64,000 bases of DNA. Origin: Aeromicrobium sp. Its GTDB lineage: Bacteria > Actinomycetota > Actinomycetes > Propionibacteriales > Nocardioidaceae. The stretch spans positions 1-64,000 of the forward strand of contig NZ_JACMOM010000029.1 of assembly GCF_014378035.1 (NCBI RefSeq), written 5' to 3'. The notes beneath the pieces were generated by a model that saw only the letters and a list, made by a program, of their open reading frames with translations, made no database searches and had not been told where the DNA came from. Shown piece by piece: positions 36,203 through 44,339 of the stretch. Position 1 is the first letter of the stretch. Each line of letters opens with the position of its first letter. The position numbers were made by a program, and so were the translations under genes.

Positions 36203-38681
36203 AGACATCCTCTGCTGGACGGAGCTTCTCTCCCGACGGATCATAGAGCGACCCCAGCGTCACCCGGGCGGAAACGCGGCGGCCACCGACGTCGAGCGTG
36301 TAGTCGCCCGACCGGACGTACGCAGCATCGGCCGTCACACCATCAGGTGCGTTGACCCAGGCAAGGCCGACACCGGCGCCGATCGTGGCACCCCAGGCGC
36401 CTGACGTCGCCTGCCCCACGGCGACCCCGTCGCGCACGAGCAGCTCGCCTCCCCACACCATGACGTCTGCGTCGTCCGAACTGTCCGGGACGATGGCGAA
36501 CGAGACCAAACGACGCGAGGGGCCCGCTGTCTTGGCCTTCTCGACCGCATGGCGCCCGAGGAAGTCGATGGGGGTCGAGAGCTTGCAGGCGAAGCTGAGC
36601 CCCGCCTCGACCGGATCGACCTCTGGCGTCAGCTCGCGACCGAACGCGCGGTAACCCTTCTCGAGCCGCATCGCCTCGATCGCGTAGTAGCCGGCGTCGA
36701 CGATCCCCAGGTCTGCACCGGCCACCTTCAGCGCGTCGTACACCGCGAGGGCGTTGTCATTCAGGACGTAGAGCTCCCAGCCGAGCTCACCGACGTAGGT
36801 GATGCGGGTGGCTCGAACCGTGGCGCCGGCCAGCTCGACCTCATGGCTGGCACCGAACGGGAAGGCATCGTCGCCGAGGTCGGCGTCCGTCACCCGTGAG
36901 AGCAGCTCGCGCGAACGGGGCCCCATGAGGCCGAAGACCGACATCGTCGAGGTGACGTCCCTGATCTGCGCGTCAAGGCCCGCCGGCAGGTGGCGGCGAA
37001 TCCAGTCCTGGTCGCGCTCGGTGGTCGCAGAGCTCGCGACGAGGAAGTACTGGTCCGCTGAGATGCGGGTGACCGTGAGGTCCGACTCGTAGCCGCCTCG
37101 CTCGTTGAGCAGGGCTGTGTAGACGGTCTCGTCGTTCGCCACGGCGACGTCGTTGCTGCAGATCCATTGCAGTGCAGCTTCGGCATCGACACCGTGCACG
37201 ACGTACTTGGAGAAGGACGTCTGGTCGAAGATCGCGACGTCCTTGCGGCACGCCCGCTGCTCGGCGGCCGACCAGGGCATCCAGTTCTGCCGCCCCCATG
37301 CGTACTCGATCGCGGGGTCCTGCCCGGCCGGAGCGAAGAAGTTGGCGCGTTCCCATCCCATCTTGCTGCCGAACCCGGCATTGGCCTGCGCCAGACGGTC
37401 GTGGACCGGCGACTGCCGCAGCGGTCGGGCCGTGTCGTACTCGCGGTTGGGCCACGGCACCGCGTAGTGCAGGCCGAGCACCTCCGTGACCCGCTCGCGG
37501 AGGTAGCTGACGTCATTCTGGAACGGCGCGAACCGGCGGATGTCGACCGCCAGCAGGTCGATCGTCGGCTCCCCCTCGAGAATCCACTCGGCGAGCGCAC
37601 GACCCGCGCCGCCCGCCGACGCGATACCCACGGAGTTGAAGCCTGCGCCGACGAAGAAGCCCCGCACCGCGGGTGCCTCGCCGAGGATGAACTGGTTGTC
37701 GGGCGTGAAGCTCTCGGGCCCGTTGTAGAACTTGCGGATGCCCACCTCACGCAAGGCGGGTATGCGCTCGAGCGCGCTGTCCATCAGGATCGCGAAATGG
37801 TCCCAGTCCTCGCCGAGCAGCTGGAACTCGAACGGGTAGGGGATCTGGTCGGGCGACACCCACGGCTTGGCCTCGGGCTCGAAGCCGCCGACCACGAGCC
37901 CGCCGACCTCCTCCTTGAAGTAGGTGTAGCCGTCGGGGTCACGCAGGATCGGCAGGTCAGGTCGGACGCCCTCGATCTGGTCGGTGACGACATAGAAGTG
38001 CTCGGCGGAGTGCAGCGGGACGGCCACACCGATCTTTGCGGCGAGGTGGTGTGCCCACTGGCCGGCACAGTTGACCACGATGTCGGCCTCGATGTCGCCG
38101 CGGTCGGTGCGCACGCCCGTCACGGCACCTCCCGCCACGAGGATGTCTGTGACCCGCACGTGCTCCGCGACCTTGGCGCCGCGCATCCGGGCGCCGCGGG
38201 CGAGGGCCTGGGTGAGGTCGGTCGGGTTCGCCGTGCCGTCGCCGGGCAGCCAGATGCCGCCGACGAGGTCGTCGATCTCCAACAGCGGGTAGTGGTCGCG
38301 GGCTTGCTCAGGAGTCAGCAGCTGACACTCGAGGTCGTACGCCTGCGCGGTGGCGGCGGTGCGTCGAAGCTGCTCCATGCGGTCGGCGGTGCGAGCCACC
38401 GTGACACCTCCGCACCGCTTGAAGCCCGAGCTCAGGCCGACCTCGTCCTCGAGCTGCTCGTACAGGGAGGCGCTGTACTGCACCAGCGTCGTGCCACTCT
38501 GCGTGGCGCGGAGCTGACCGACCAGACCGGCCGCGTGCCATGTCGTGCCGCACGAGAGCTCACCCTGCTCGAGCAGGACGACGTCGGCCTCACCGCCACG
38601 GGTCAGGTGATAGGCAACGCTCGTGCCGACGACACCGCCGCCGATGATGACGATGCGCGCCCGTGCGGGAAGCGTCGTCAT
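36195..38681 (-). CDS. FAD-dependent dimethylglycine/sarcosine dehydrogenase-like protein fused to GcvT domain
   Basis: The protein has 828 residues from an ATG at 38681. The 993-codon track ORF runs too far. Residues 1-370 are a DAO-type oxidoreductase with IIGGGVVGTSVAYHL and the covalent-flavin histidine H49 in TTWHAAGL. Residues about 430-828 are a GcvT/aminomethyltransferase domain (THF-binding) with YVGELGWELY and a C-terminal barrel. The pair oxidatively removes an N-methyl group and passes the one-carbon unit to tetrahydrofolate. The substrate could be dimethylglycine, sarcosine or another methylated amine. It overlaps the choline-kinase-like gene in ATGA. Confidence 0.9.
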   Translation of the reverse strand: MTTLPARARIVIIGGGVVGTSVAYHLTRGGEADVVLLEQGELSCGTTWHAAGLVGQLRATQSGTTLVQYSASLYEQLEDEVGLSSGFKRCGGVTVARTADRMEQLRRTAATAQAYDLECQLLTPEQARDHYPLLEIDDLVGGIWLPGDGTANPTDLTQALARGARMRGAKVAEHVRVTDILVAGGAVTGVRTDRGDIEADIVVNCAGQWAHHLAAKIGVAVPLHSAEHFYVVTDQIEGVRPDLPILRDPDGYTYFKEEVGGLVVGGFEPEAKPWVSPDQIPYPFEFQLLGEDWDHFAILMDSALERIPALREVGIRKFYNGPESFTPDNQFILGEAPAVRGFFVGAGFNSVGIASAGGAGRALAEWILEGEPTIDLLAVDIRRFAPFQNDVSYLRERVTEVLGLHYAVPWPNREYDTARPLRQSPVHDRLAQANAGFGSKMGWERANFFAPAGQDPAIEYAWGRQNWMPWSAAEQRACRKDVAIFDQTSFSKYVVHGVDAEAALQWICSNDVAVANDETVYTALLNERGGYESDLTVTRISADQYFLVASSATTERDQDWIRRHLPAGLDAQIRDVTSTMSVFGLMGPRSRELLSRVTDADLGDDAFPFGASHEVELAGATVRATRITYVGELGWELYVLNDNALAVYDALKVAGADLGIVDAGYYAIEAMRLEKGYRAFGRELTPEVDPVEAGLSFACKLSTPIDFLGRHAVEKAKTAGPSRRLVSFAIVPDSSDDADVMVWGGELLVRDGVAVGQATSGAWGATIGAGVGLAWVNAPDGVTADAAYVRSGDYTLDVGGRRVSARVTLGSLYDPSGEKLRPAEDVYD

Positions 38682-39595
38682 CGCCCGCCACCCGTCGTGC
38701 CCGCCGCCGTCGACAACCAGGTATCGAAGTGTGGCGACCGGAAGTCGGCGACAGCCATGTCGAAGCGTTCCTGGCCCCACCCCCGGAAGTCGAAGTCGTC
38801 GTCGAGGGTGGCGGCCTGGATGAAGCCCCACAGCGACCAGCCGTAACGCGACGTCACCGCGCCGAGCCTCGCCCGCGCGAGCAGGACCGGCGACTCGTGA
38901 CCCACGTACGACGTCACGAGCTCGGCAAGGTGGTCGTCGTCGAGGCCGCACTCGGTCCAGATGTTGCCGAGCTCGAAGAACGGGTCGTTGTTGCCCGAAT
39001 ACTCGTAGTCGATCAACCAGAGCTTGTCGCCGTCGTCGACGAAGTTGCCGGCGAGCAGGTCGTTGTTGCACGGCACGGTCGGCACGGGGCTGACGGCGAG
39101 CGCCGCCTCGATACGGGCGAAGTCGGCGCCGAACATCCCGAAGTCGGGTGGGAAGGGGAATCCTCGCTCGACGCACGTCCGGAGGTAGAAGCCCTGCCGC
39201 GCGAACATGTCGAAGTCATTGGCGAAGCGGGGTCCGGAATGGAGGGCGCGACAAGCTTCGGCAACACGCGGCAGAGTGCCGGGCTCGCGCAGATCGGCGT
39301 CGACGAACGTGCGACCGTCGATGTAGCCGATGATGAGCACGCCCAGCTCGGGACGGAACTCCACGAACGGCGCACCGACACCGGCCAGTTCGGCGGCCCT
39401 GGTGTTGAACGACTCCGCCTCACGGTCGATGCCCAGCAGCCTCGTGTCGCTGCGGTTGCACCTCACGACGAAGACTCCGTCAGGGGTGGTCACCTTGACG
39501 TTGCGGTTGGTGAGACCACCGGGGAGCTCCTCGACCGAACGCGGGCGACCGGCGAGGCTGGGGATCCGGTTTAGCACCGCGTCGACGTCAGCCAT
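38678..39595 (-). CDS. choline/ethanolamine kinase-like phosphotransferase (APH fold)
   Basis: This 305-residue protein has the kinase Brenner-type loop PCNNDLLAGNF, the metal-binding LIDYEYSGNNDPFFELGN and an N-terminal GGLTNRNVKV nucleotide loop. The LIDYEYSG-N-(D/P) pattern fits LicA/choline kinase more than aminoglycoside kinases. It may phosphorylate an amino alcohol in this cluster. It is preceded by a probable leaderless promoter (TAGGCT, six bases before the ATG at 39595) and by a GntR operator, so it should be the first gene of the regulated operon that runs to the PuuD-like gene. Confidence 0.85.
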   Translation of the reverse strand: MADVDAVLNRIPSLAGRPRSVEELPGGLTNRNVKVTTPDGVFVVRCNRSDTRLLGIDREAESFNTRAAELAGVGAPFVEFRPELGVLIIGYIDGRTFVDADLREPGTLPRVAEACRALHSGPRFANDFDMFARQGFYLRTCVERGFPFPPDFGMFGADFARIEAALAVSPVPTVPCNNDLLAGNFVDDGDKLWLIDYEYSGNNDPFFELGNIWTECGLDDDHLAELVTSYVGHESPVLLARARLGAVTSRYGWSLWGFIQAATLDDDFDFRGWGQERFDMAVADFRSPHFDTWLSTAAGTTGGGR

Positions 39596-39601
39596 GGGAG
39601 G

Positions 39602-39607
39602 AGCCTA
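39602..39607 (-). promoter_or_regulatory. leaderless promoter -10 of the amine-catabolism operon
   Basis: On the minus strand TAGGCT is followed by six bases and the ATG of the kinase-like gene. No ribosome binding site is needed in this geometry. The operator lies 19 bases upstream, over the -35 position. Confidence 0.55.
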
Positions 39608-39623
39608 GCCGCGTCAACGACTT

Positions 39624-39636
39624 AAGGTCTAGACTC
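39624..39636 (-). promoter_or_regulatory. predicted GntR operator 1 (kinase-like gene promoter)
   Basis: On the minus strand the site reads AGTCTAGACCTT, with a perfect GTCTAGAC core. HutC/DasR-type GntR proteins bind GTCTAGAC-like palindromes, and the encoded regulator is of that type. Its right half matches the ideal AAGGTCTAGACCTT palindrome exactly. A second site is upstream of the permease. Confidence 0.65.
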
Positions 39637-39659
39637 TACCGCGCGAAACAGTCTGTGCC

Positions 39660-40481
39660 TCAGTCCGCGGGCTCGATCGAGAGCCCCGTCGCCATGTGCG
39701 GGTCGAGCCCGGTCTTCAGGCTGATGCGCGTGCGGTCGGAGCGGTAGCGATCGTGGGCGAACTCGACCGGCACCCCCGACACGGTCGATGCCTTCCGCGT
39801 CACGAGCATGACTGCCGCGCCGGCTTCGATGCCGAGCAGCTCGGCGTGGTCTGCCGAGCAGATCTCGGGCTCGAGCCACTCCTGCGCATGGTGAGGGGCC
39901 AGGTCGTAGTGCTGTCGCATCAGGCCGTAGAGCGAACCCGTGAGCCGCCGATCGAGCAGGCCTGGAAACAGGTGAGCCGGCAGGTAGGTCTCCTCCAGCG
40001 CCAGTGGCTGACGGCGAGCCGACCGCACGCGTACGACCTCGAACACGTCTTTTCTGCTGCCGAGCTCGAGCGCCTCGGTGATGTCGGCCGACGCCTCGAC
40101 AAGTCCGGCGCGGATGATGCGCGCGCCGGCGCGGACGTTGGCCCGGCGCATCTGCTCGGTGAAGCCAGGCAGCCCCGACAGGTCGACCGCGACCTTGGGC
40201 TCACGGATGAAGTTGCCACCTGACCGTCCGCGCTTGCGCTCGATCCACCCCTGCGCCTCGAGGGAGCCCAGAGCCTGCCGCAGGGTCATGCGGCTCACAC
40301 CGATCGAGGCGGCCAGCTCTTCCTCGGGTGGCAGCTTGTCGTCGGTGTGGATCTTGCCGACGCCGATGCGATCAAGGAGCCAGGCGCTGATCCGGGCGTG
40401 CGACGGGTCGTCGGTCGACGACGAGAGGTCGGGCTTGTCGCCCAACGCCTCGCCGTCGACCTCGAGATTTCTCACGCGCAT
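39660..40481 (-). CDS. GntR/HutC-type transcriptional regulator
   Basis: The protein has 273 residues from an ATG at 40481. The track also allows a TTG at 40493, which has its Shine-Dalgarno-like GAGG too close. The N-terminal winged helix-turn-helix reads KLPPEEELAASIGVSRMTLRQALGSLEAQGWIERKRGRSG. The C-terminal UTRA-type ligand domain follows. It lies between the permease and the operon that starts with the kinase-like gene. The two operators and this layout predict a local repressor released by an amine or its intermediate. Confidence 0.92.
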   Translation of the reverse strand: MRVRNLEVDGEALGDKPDLSSSTDDPSHARISAWLLDRIGVGKIHTDDKLPPEEELAASIGVSRMTLRQALGSLEAQGWIERKRGRSGGNFIREPKVAVDLSGLPGFTEQMRRANVRAGARIIRAGLVEASADITEALELGSRKDVFEVVRVRSARRQPLALEETYLPAHLFPGLLDRRLTGSLYGLMRQHYDLAPHHAQEWLEPEICSADHAELLGIEAGAAVMLVTRKASTVSGVPVEFAHDRYRSDRTRISLKTGLDPHMATGLSIEPAD

Positions 40482-40503
40482 GACCGTATCCAACGCCTCA
40501 CCG

Positions 40504-42063
40504 TTAGTCGTCGAACGCCTCCATGACGGCCTTGTCGATCGTGTGCTTCGGCCCCGTGAACCAGTTGCGGGCCGACGCGAACCACCAGATCGTCAGGACG
40601 AGGAGCGTCCCGCCGGTGAGGATCGGTGCATAGTTGACGAACTTCCACGAGAAGTCCGCGTTGCCCGGAACGGCTGCCGGCGTGAACGGAAGGATGAAGT
40701 AGATCGAGATGATGATGATCTCGGCGCAGGCCACCAGGTTCATCCACTTGTACTTCTTGCCGTTGTTCCACGTGCCGGGCACGAAGGCATCGCCCATCCT
40801 CCAACGCAGGAAGATCGGGATGAGGAAGGCCAGGTAGAGGCCGATGACCGCGACCGAGACGACCGCGTAGAAGGCGATCGGCACGGGAGCCCCACCGATG
40901 TCGACCTGGATCAGCGCCGGCAGGGTGATGATCACGCCGATGATGGCCACCAGGACGACCGCGTTCGCCGGAACCTTGGACGCCGTCACCTTGCACCACA
41001 GGTGCGAGGCGGGGATGGCGCCGTCGCGACTGAAGGCGAAGGTCATGCGTGAGGCGCTGGTGAGGCAGGCGACCAGGCAGAAGAACTGTCCGGCCACAGA
41101 GATGGCGAGCACGATGACGTGCCAGCCCTGTCCGAGCGCCTGCCCGAAGATCAGGTCCACGCCGCCTCCGCCCTTCGTGACCGCGTCCTTGTCCTGGACC
41201 GCGAACAGGAAGGCGAGCAGCAACACCCAGCCGCCGATGGCCGAGTAGGCGATCGAGCGCCAGATTCCCTTCGCCGCAGCCTCTGACGCTCCGTGGGTCT
41301 CCTCGGAGAGATGCGCGGACGCATCGAACCCCGTGATCGTGTACTGCGTCAGCAGGAACCCGAGCGGGAGGACGAGGAACCAGTAGGTGCCGTTGTTCAT
41401 GGCACCCTCGGCGTAGCCGGAGTTGTTGACCTTGCCGCCGAACACCTCACTGATCGCCATGTGCGTCTTCGGGACGAAGGCCAGGATCAGCACGATGACC
41501 GCGACGCCACCGACGTGCCACCACACCGAGATGTTGTTGATCACGGCAAGGAGGTGTCCGCTGAAGATGTTCAGGCCCGCCGCCACGATCAGAATGATCA
41601 CGAAGAGCACGAAGACCGTCCCGAGCCCGGAGCCGTCCGCCCACGAGGCGCTCACGGTGTCGAGCGTCAGGTCGAGGAAGGTCGCGCAGCCGTAGGCCAC
41701 CGACGCCGTCACCGCGAGCAGGCCGATCAGGTTGAGCCAACCGGTGAAGAAACCTGCCGCCGGGCCGCCCATCTTGGAGGCCCACCAGTAGATGCCACCG
41801 GAGGTTGGATATGCCGAGACGAGCTCGGCCATCGTGAAGCCGATGATCAGGATGAAGATCGAGATGATCGGCCAACCCCAGGAGATCGCGACCGGCCCAC
41901 CGTTGTTCCACGCCTGACCGAAGGTCGTGAAGCATCCCGCCAGGATCGAGATGATCGAGAACGAGATGGCGAAGTTCGAGAAGCTCGACCACGATCGGTT
42001 GAGCTCCTGCTTGTAGCCGAGCGACGCAAGGTGCTGCTCGTCAGCGCTGAGTTTTTCTGTCAT
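40504..42063 (-). CDS. APC family amino acid/amine permease
   Basis: The protein has 519 residues from an ATG at 42063, four codons inside the track start. About 12 helices are present, with the first APC region FSNFAISFSIISILAGCFTTFGQAWNNGGPVAISWGWP and TAYPTSGGIYWWA-like VSAYPTSGGIYWWASKMGGP. It is the upstream gene of the leftward cluster, 22 bases before the GntR gene, and its promoter carries GntR operator 2. It should bring in the amine or amino acid degraded by the following genes. The substrate is not identified. Confidence 0.92.
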   Translation of the reverse strand: MTEKLSADEQHLASLGYKQELNRSWSSFSNFAISFSIISILAGCFTTFGQAWNNGGPVAISWGWPIISIFILIIGFTMAELVSAYPTSGGIYWWASKMGGPAAGFFTGWLNLIGLLAVTASVAYGCATFLDLTLDTVSASWADGSGLGTVFVLFVIILIVAAGLNIFSGHLLAVINNISVWWHVGGVAVIVLILAFVPKTHMAISEVFGGKVNNSGYAEGAMNNGTYWFLVLPLGFLLTQYTITGFDASAHLSEETHGASEAAAKGIWRSIAYSAIGGWVLLLAFLFAVQDKDAVTKGGGGVDLIFGQALGQGWHVIVLAISVAGQFFCLVACLTSASRMTFAFSRDGAIPASHLWCKVTASKVPANAVVLVAIIGVIITLPALIQVDIGGAPVPIAFYAVVSVAVIGLYLAFLIPIFLRWRMGDAFVPGTWNNGKKYKWMNLVACAEIIIISIYFILPFTPAAVPGNADFSWKFVNYAPILTGGTLLVLTIWWFASARNWFTGPKHTIDKAVMEAFDD

Positions 42064-42119
42064 GAAGTGACCCAACTCTCAGAAGAAGTTGGTGCATGCT
42101 AGCGCGCCACGCCGCATGC

Positions 42120-42130
42120 ATCTAGACCTT
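42120..42130 (-). promoter_or_regulatory. predicted GntR operator 2 (permease promoter)
   Basis: On the minus strand the site reads AAGGTCTAGAT, whose left half is exact for AAGGTCTAGACCTT. A TAGCAT -10 lies 19 bases downstream of the TCTAGA core, against 20 at operator 1, so both sites overlap the -35. The site is 57 bases from the permease ATG. Confidence 0.6.
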
Positions 42131-42277
42131 TGAAGCAATCGTCTCGATGAGTTCACACCCCCGAAACCGCAGCACCCCCCGGCAGACCCAGCTCGATTCG
42201 TCGTTGCTCTGGTGCGGCCGCTCCAGCTCGTCGCGCTCCCCGCGGAGCTTCTTGACCTGGTTTTTGCGATGCTTCAT
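42122..42277 (-). pseudogene. 51-codon frame, possible remnant of a coiled-coil protein N-terminus
   Basis: It reads MKHRKNQVKKLRGERDELER and then decays into rare-looking sequence. The first 29 codons have G or C in nearly every third position, like real genes here. No ribosome binding site is seen. It fills much of the 302-base gap before the next gene and may be the N-terminus of a lost surface-polymer gene. It overlaps operator 2. Confidence 0.25.
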
Positions 42278-42353
42278 CGCGATGTGTCAGGCCGTCGTCC
42301 CGCTTGCTCGAGGTGTCTTTCTCGGAGCACCGTTGGGTCACATTCTGGTCGTG

Positions 42354-42359
42354 TAGGTT
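42354..42359 (+). promoter_or_regulatory. leaderless promoter -10 for the polytopic membrane protein
   Basis: TAGGTT is followed by six bases and the GTG at 42366, with no ribosome binding site. The -35 is not clear. Confidence 0.45.
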
Positions 42360-42365
42360 CGCCGT

Positions 42366-44045
42366 GTGCTTTTCACGTCCCTCCGGCAGACACGTGACCG
42401 ACTCGCCGCTTCGACAACGACGTGGACGCTCATGCTGCTCGCCTATGTCGCTGTGGTCGTGATCCTGCTGGCCCCCGTGTTGTTGACCTCCGTAGGCGTC
42501 GATGACCGGAACTGGATCCTGGAGCGGGGCCCGATGAACGACGGCTCCGCCTGGGAAGCGGTTTGGCGGCCCTTGACGAGAGCACTCGACTTCGAGAGAA
42601 GTCCTCGCGGCACGGCTCTTGCGATCTCTGACCGCTCCGTCGTGGCTCTCCTCACGATGAAGATCGCGATCACGTTCTCGATCCCACCGATGATCGTGTG
42701 GGCCGCGCTCAAGCTGACCCTGTTCGCGCTCAGCATCGTCGCCGTGTGGGCCTTTCTGCGTCAGGTCACCTTCCGGGACGACGCCGGCGACGTCCGAGGC
42801 CTTGCTCCCCGCAGCATCGCGTTCATCACGATCGCCCTTCCCGTAACCATCGCGATCGGCGCCAAGTCGCAGAACCTTTCCAGCCTCAACGGGTGGAACC
42901 ACTACCCCACGCTGACGTGGGGGACGTTCGCGGGCTATTTCCTGTTTGCCGCCTTGGTCCTCAAGCTGTCGCACCTCCTGCAACGAAACTTCCGGGTCTG
43001 GATCGTCGTCCCTGTCGCGCTCCTGATGGTCATCAGTGGAATCGCGATCAACCTTTCGTACGAGATGGTCGCTCTCACGATCCCGATCAGCGTGCTGGTG
43101 CTCCTGCTGCAGCCGTTGGCGGCAGGCAAGACCTGGTGGCACCGGTGGCGGGCCAAGATCATCGTCCTCGCGCCGCTTCTCGTGAGCTTCACGTCCCTGT
43201 TCATCTGGATCCGCTACCTCATGAGCCAGCGCGAATGCCTCGCGACGACGTCCTGCTACACGGGCACCGTTCTCGAGATCAGGCCGCGCACCGTGTTCTA
43301 CAACTTCGTCGGGGCCATGCCCGGGAACAACGCCGACCTGGTGCACCGACAGGCGGCCCGCATCGGCCGACCGTTCCCCGATCCCGGCCCCACCAGCGTC
43401 GTGCTGGCGATCGTCGCGGTGCTGCTCATGTGGGCATTGTGGGCCTCATGGAAGGCCCGTGAGCGCGTTCCCGTCCGGACGCCGGGGTCAGCGTCTGGTC
43501 CCGCTGGCGGTGACACGCGCGGTCTGCTCGGCGTCATCCTCCTGGCGTTGTGCATCGCTGCCGGTTCATCCGTCCTCACCGGCATCACCGAGCGCGCGGT
43601 CGAGAAGATCCAGACGCCGTTGATCTCGTACCGCAGCTCCGTGGTGACGTGGTCTGCATTGGCGCTCGCCGCCCTCGTCATTGTTCTGCTCTTGTTGCGC
43701 TCCAGGGTGCGACCGCTCGCCTGGGTCTCCGCCGCTGTGCTGACCATCGTCATCACGGTCGCGATCGCGATGTACTTCCCGCGGAACGTCATGAGTGCCC
43801 AGGTCAACCGTCAGTCACCGGCGACCCGTTACGCCGACACCTTGCAGCTCGAGCTTGCGCTGGGCGGCACCTCGACGACCGCCGACGAGCGGCGGTGTCG
43901 CGAGATCAGCGCCGAGCTCGAACGCCGCGGCCTCCCACCGACTGCCCCCTCGGGGCGGACCACTGACTCGGCTTACCGCGCGTTCGAGTTCTACCACGGT
44001 CAGCCCTACTGCTCGACCGGCGCCGGCAAGTCCGCCACGCCCTAG
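42366..44045 (+). CDS. polytopic membrane protein, possibly a GT-C or polymer-ligase type enzyme
   Basis: This 559-residue protein starts at a GTG and has about 11-12 hydrophobic segments. A longer periplasmic stretch (about residues 295-325, YLMSQRECLATTSCYTG) holds two cysteines, and the last 90 residues are soluble. GPMNDGSAW and AVWRPLTRALDFE after helix 1 recall the first external loop of GT-C glycosyltransferases (PMT/ArnT-like or O-antigen ligases), where acidic residues act. No catalytic D-E pair could be fixed, so the function stays open. It is at the edge of the surface-polymer locus and flanked by remnants. Confidence 0.72.
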   Translation: MLFTSLRQTRDRLAASTTTWTLMLLAYVAVVVILLAPVLLTSVGVDDRNWILERGPMNDGSAWEAVWRPLTRALDFERSPRGTALAISDRSVVALLTMKIAITFSIPPMIVWAALKLTLFALSIVAVWAFLRQVTFRDDAGDVRGLAPRSIAFITIALPVTIAIGAKSQNLSSLNGWNHYPTLTWGTFAGYFLFAALVLKLSHLLQRNFRVWIVVPVALLMVISGIAINLSYEMVALTIPISVLVLLLQPLAAGKTWWHRWRAKIIVLAPLLVSFTSLFIWIRYLMSQRECLATTSCYTGTVLEIRPRTVFYNFVGAMPGNNADLVHRQAARIGRPFPDPGPTSVVLAIVAVLLMWALWASWKARERVPVRTPGSASGPAGGDTRGLLGVILLALCIAAGSSVLTGITERAVEKIQTPLISYRSSVVTWSALALAALVIVLLLLRSRVRPLAWVSAAVLTIVITVAIAMYFPRNVMSAQVNRQSPATRYADTLQLELALGGTSTTADERRCREISAELERRGLPPTAPSGRTTDSAYRAFEFYHGQPYCSTGAGKSATP

Positions 44046-44060
44046 TCAGCCTGGCCCTAG

Positions 44061-44165
44061 TCAGCCGGCGAACACCGTGCCGCGCTCCACCTCGAAGCCC
44101 GCTGCGGTGAGCTTGATGCGCAGCTCTCTGGCGGTGGCGACACTGATGACGAGCGGGCCAAGCAT
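44061..44165 (-). pseudogene. 34-codon remnant of a protein C-terminus
   Basis: It reads VISVATARELRIKLTAAGFE, GTVFAG and then a TGA stop, with a coding-like third position. It starts at an ATG without a ribosome binding site. It looks like the tail of a lost minus-strand gene. The rest of 44046-44339 has no supported gene. Confidence 0.25.
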
Positions 44166-44327
44166 TCAACGAGCTTCGTGCTGTCTCTCGGGCGTTGGGC
44201 CGCTCACCCCGGCACGACGGCGGCACGTGCGCACTCCGAACCATCCTCCGGTTAACGAGGCTTCGGCAACGAGCCACCCGGCTGCTTGCACCATGACGCC
44301 GCGGTCGGCCAGTGGGCGCGTTCACGA

Positions 44328-44333
44328 TAGATT
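44328..44333 (+). promoter_or_regulatory. leaderless promoter -10 for exonuclease III
   Basis: TAGATT is followed by six bases and the GTG at 44340. No ribosome binding site precedes the start. Confidence 0.55.
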
Positions 44334-44339
44334 CATCGT

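Noticed and set aside
36195-39176. 993-codon version of the DMGDH-GcvT protein
   Set aside because: The first 165 codons are antisense-like frame of the kinase gene; the overlap ATGA at 38678-38681 and the FAD motif fix the start at 38681.
42153-43346. 397-codon minus-strand ORF
   Set aside because: It is the complement of the polytopic membrane gene, with the Arg/Asp/His-rich composition typical of antisense frames in high-GC DNA.
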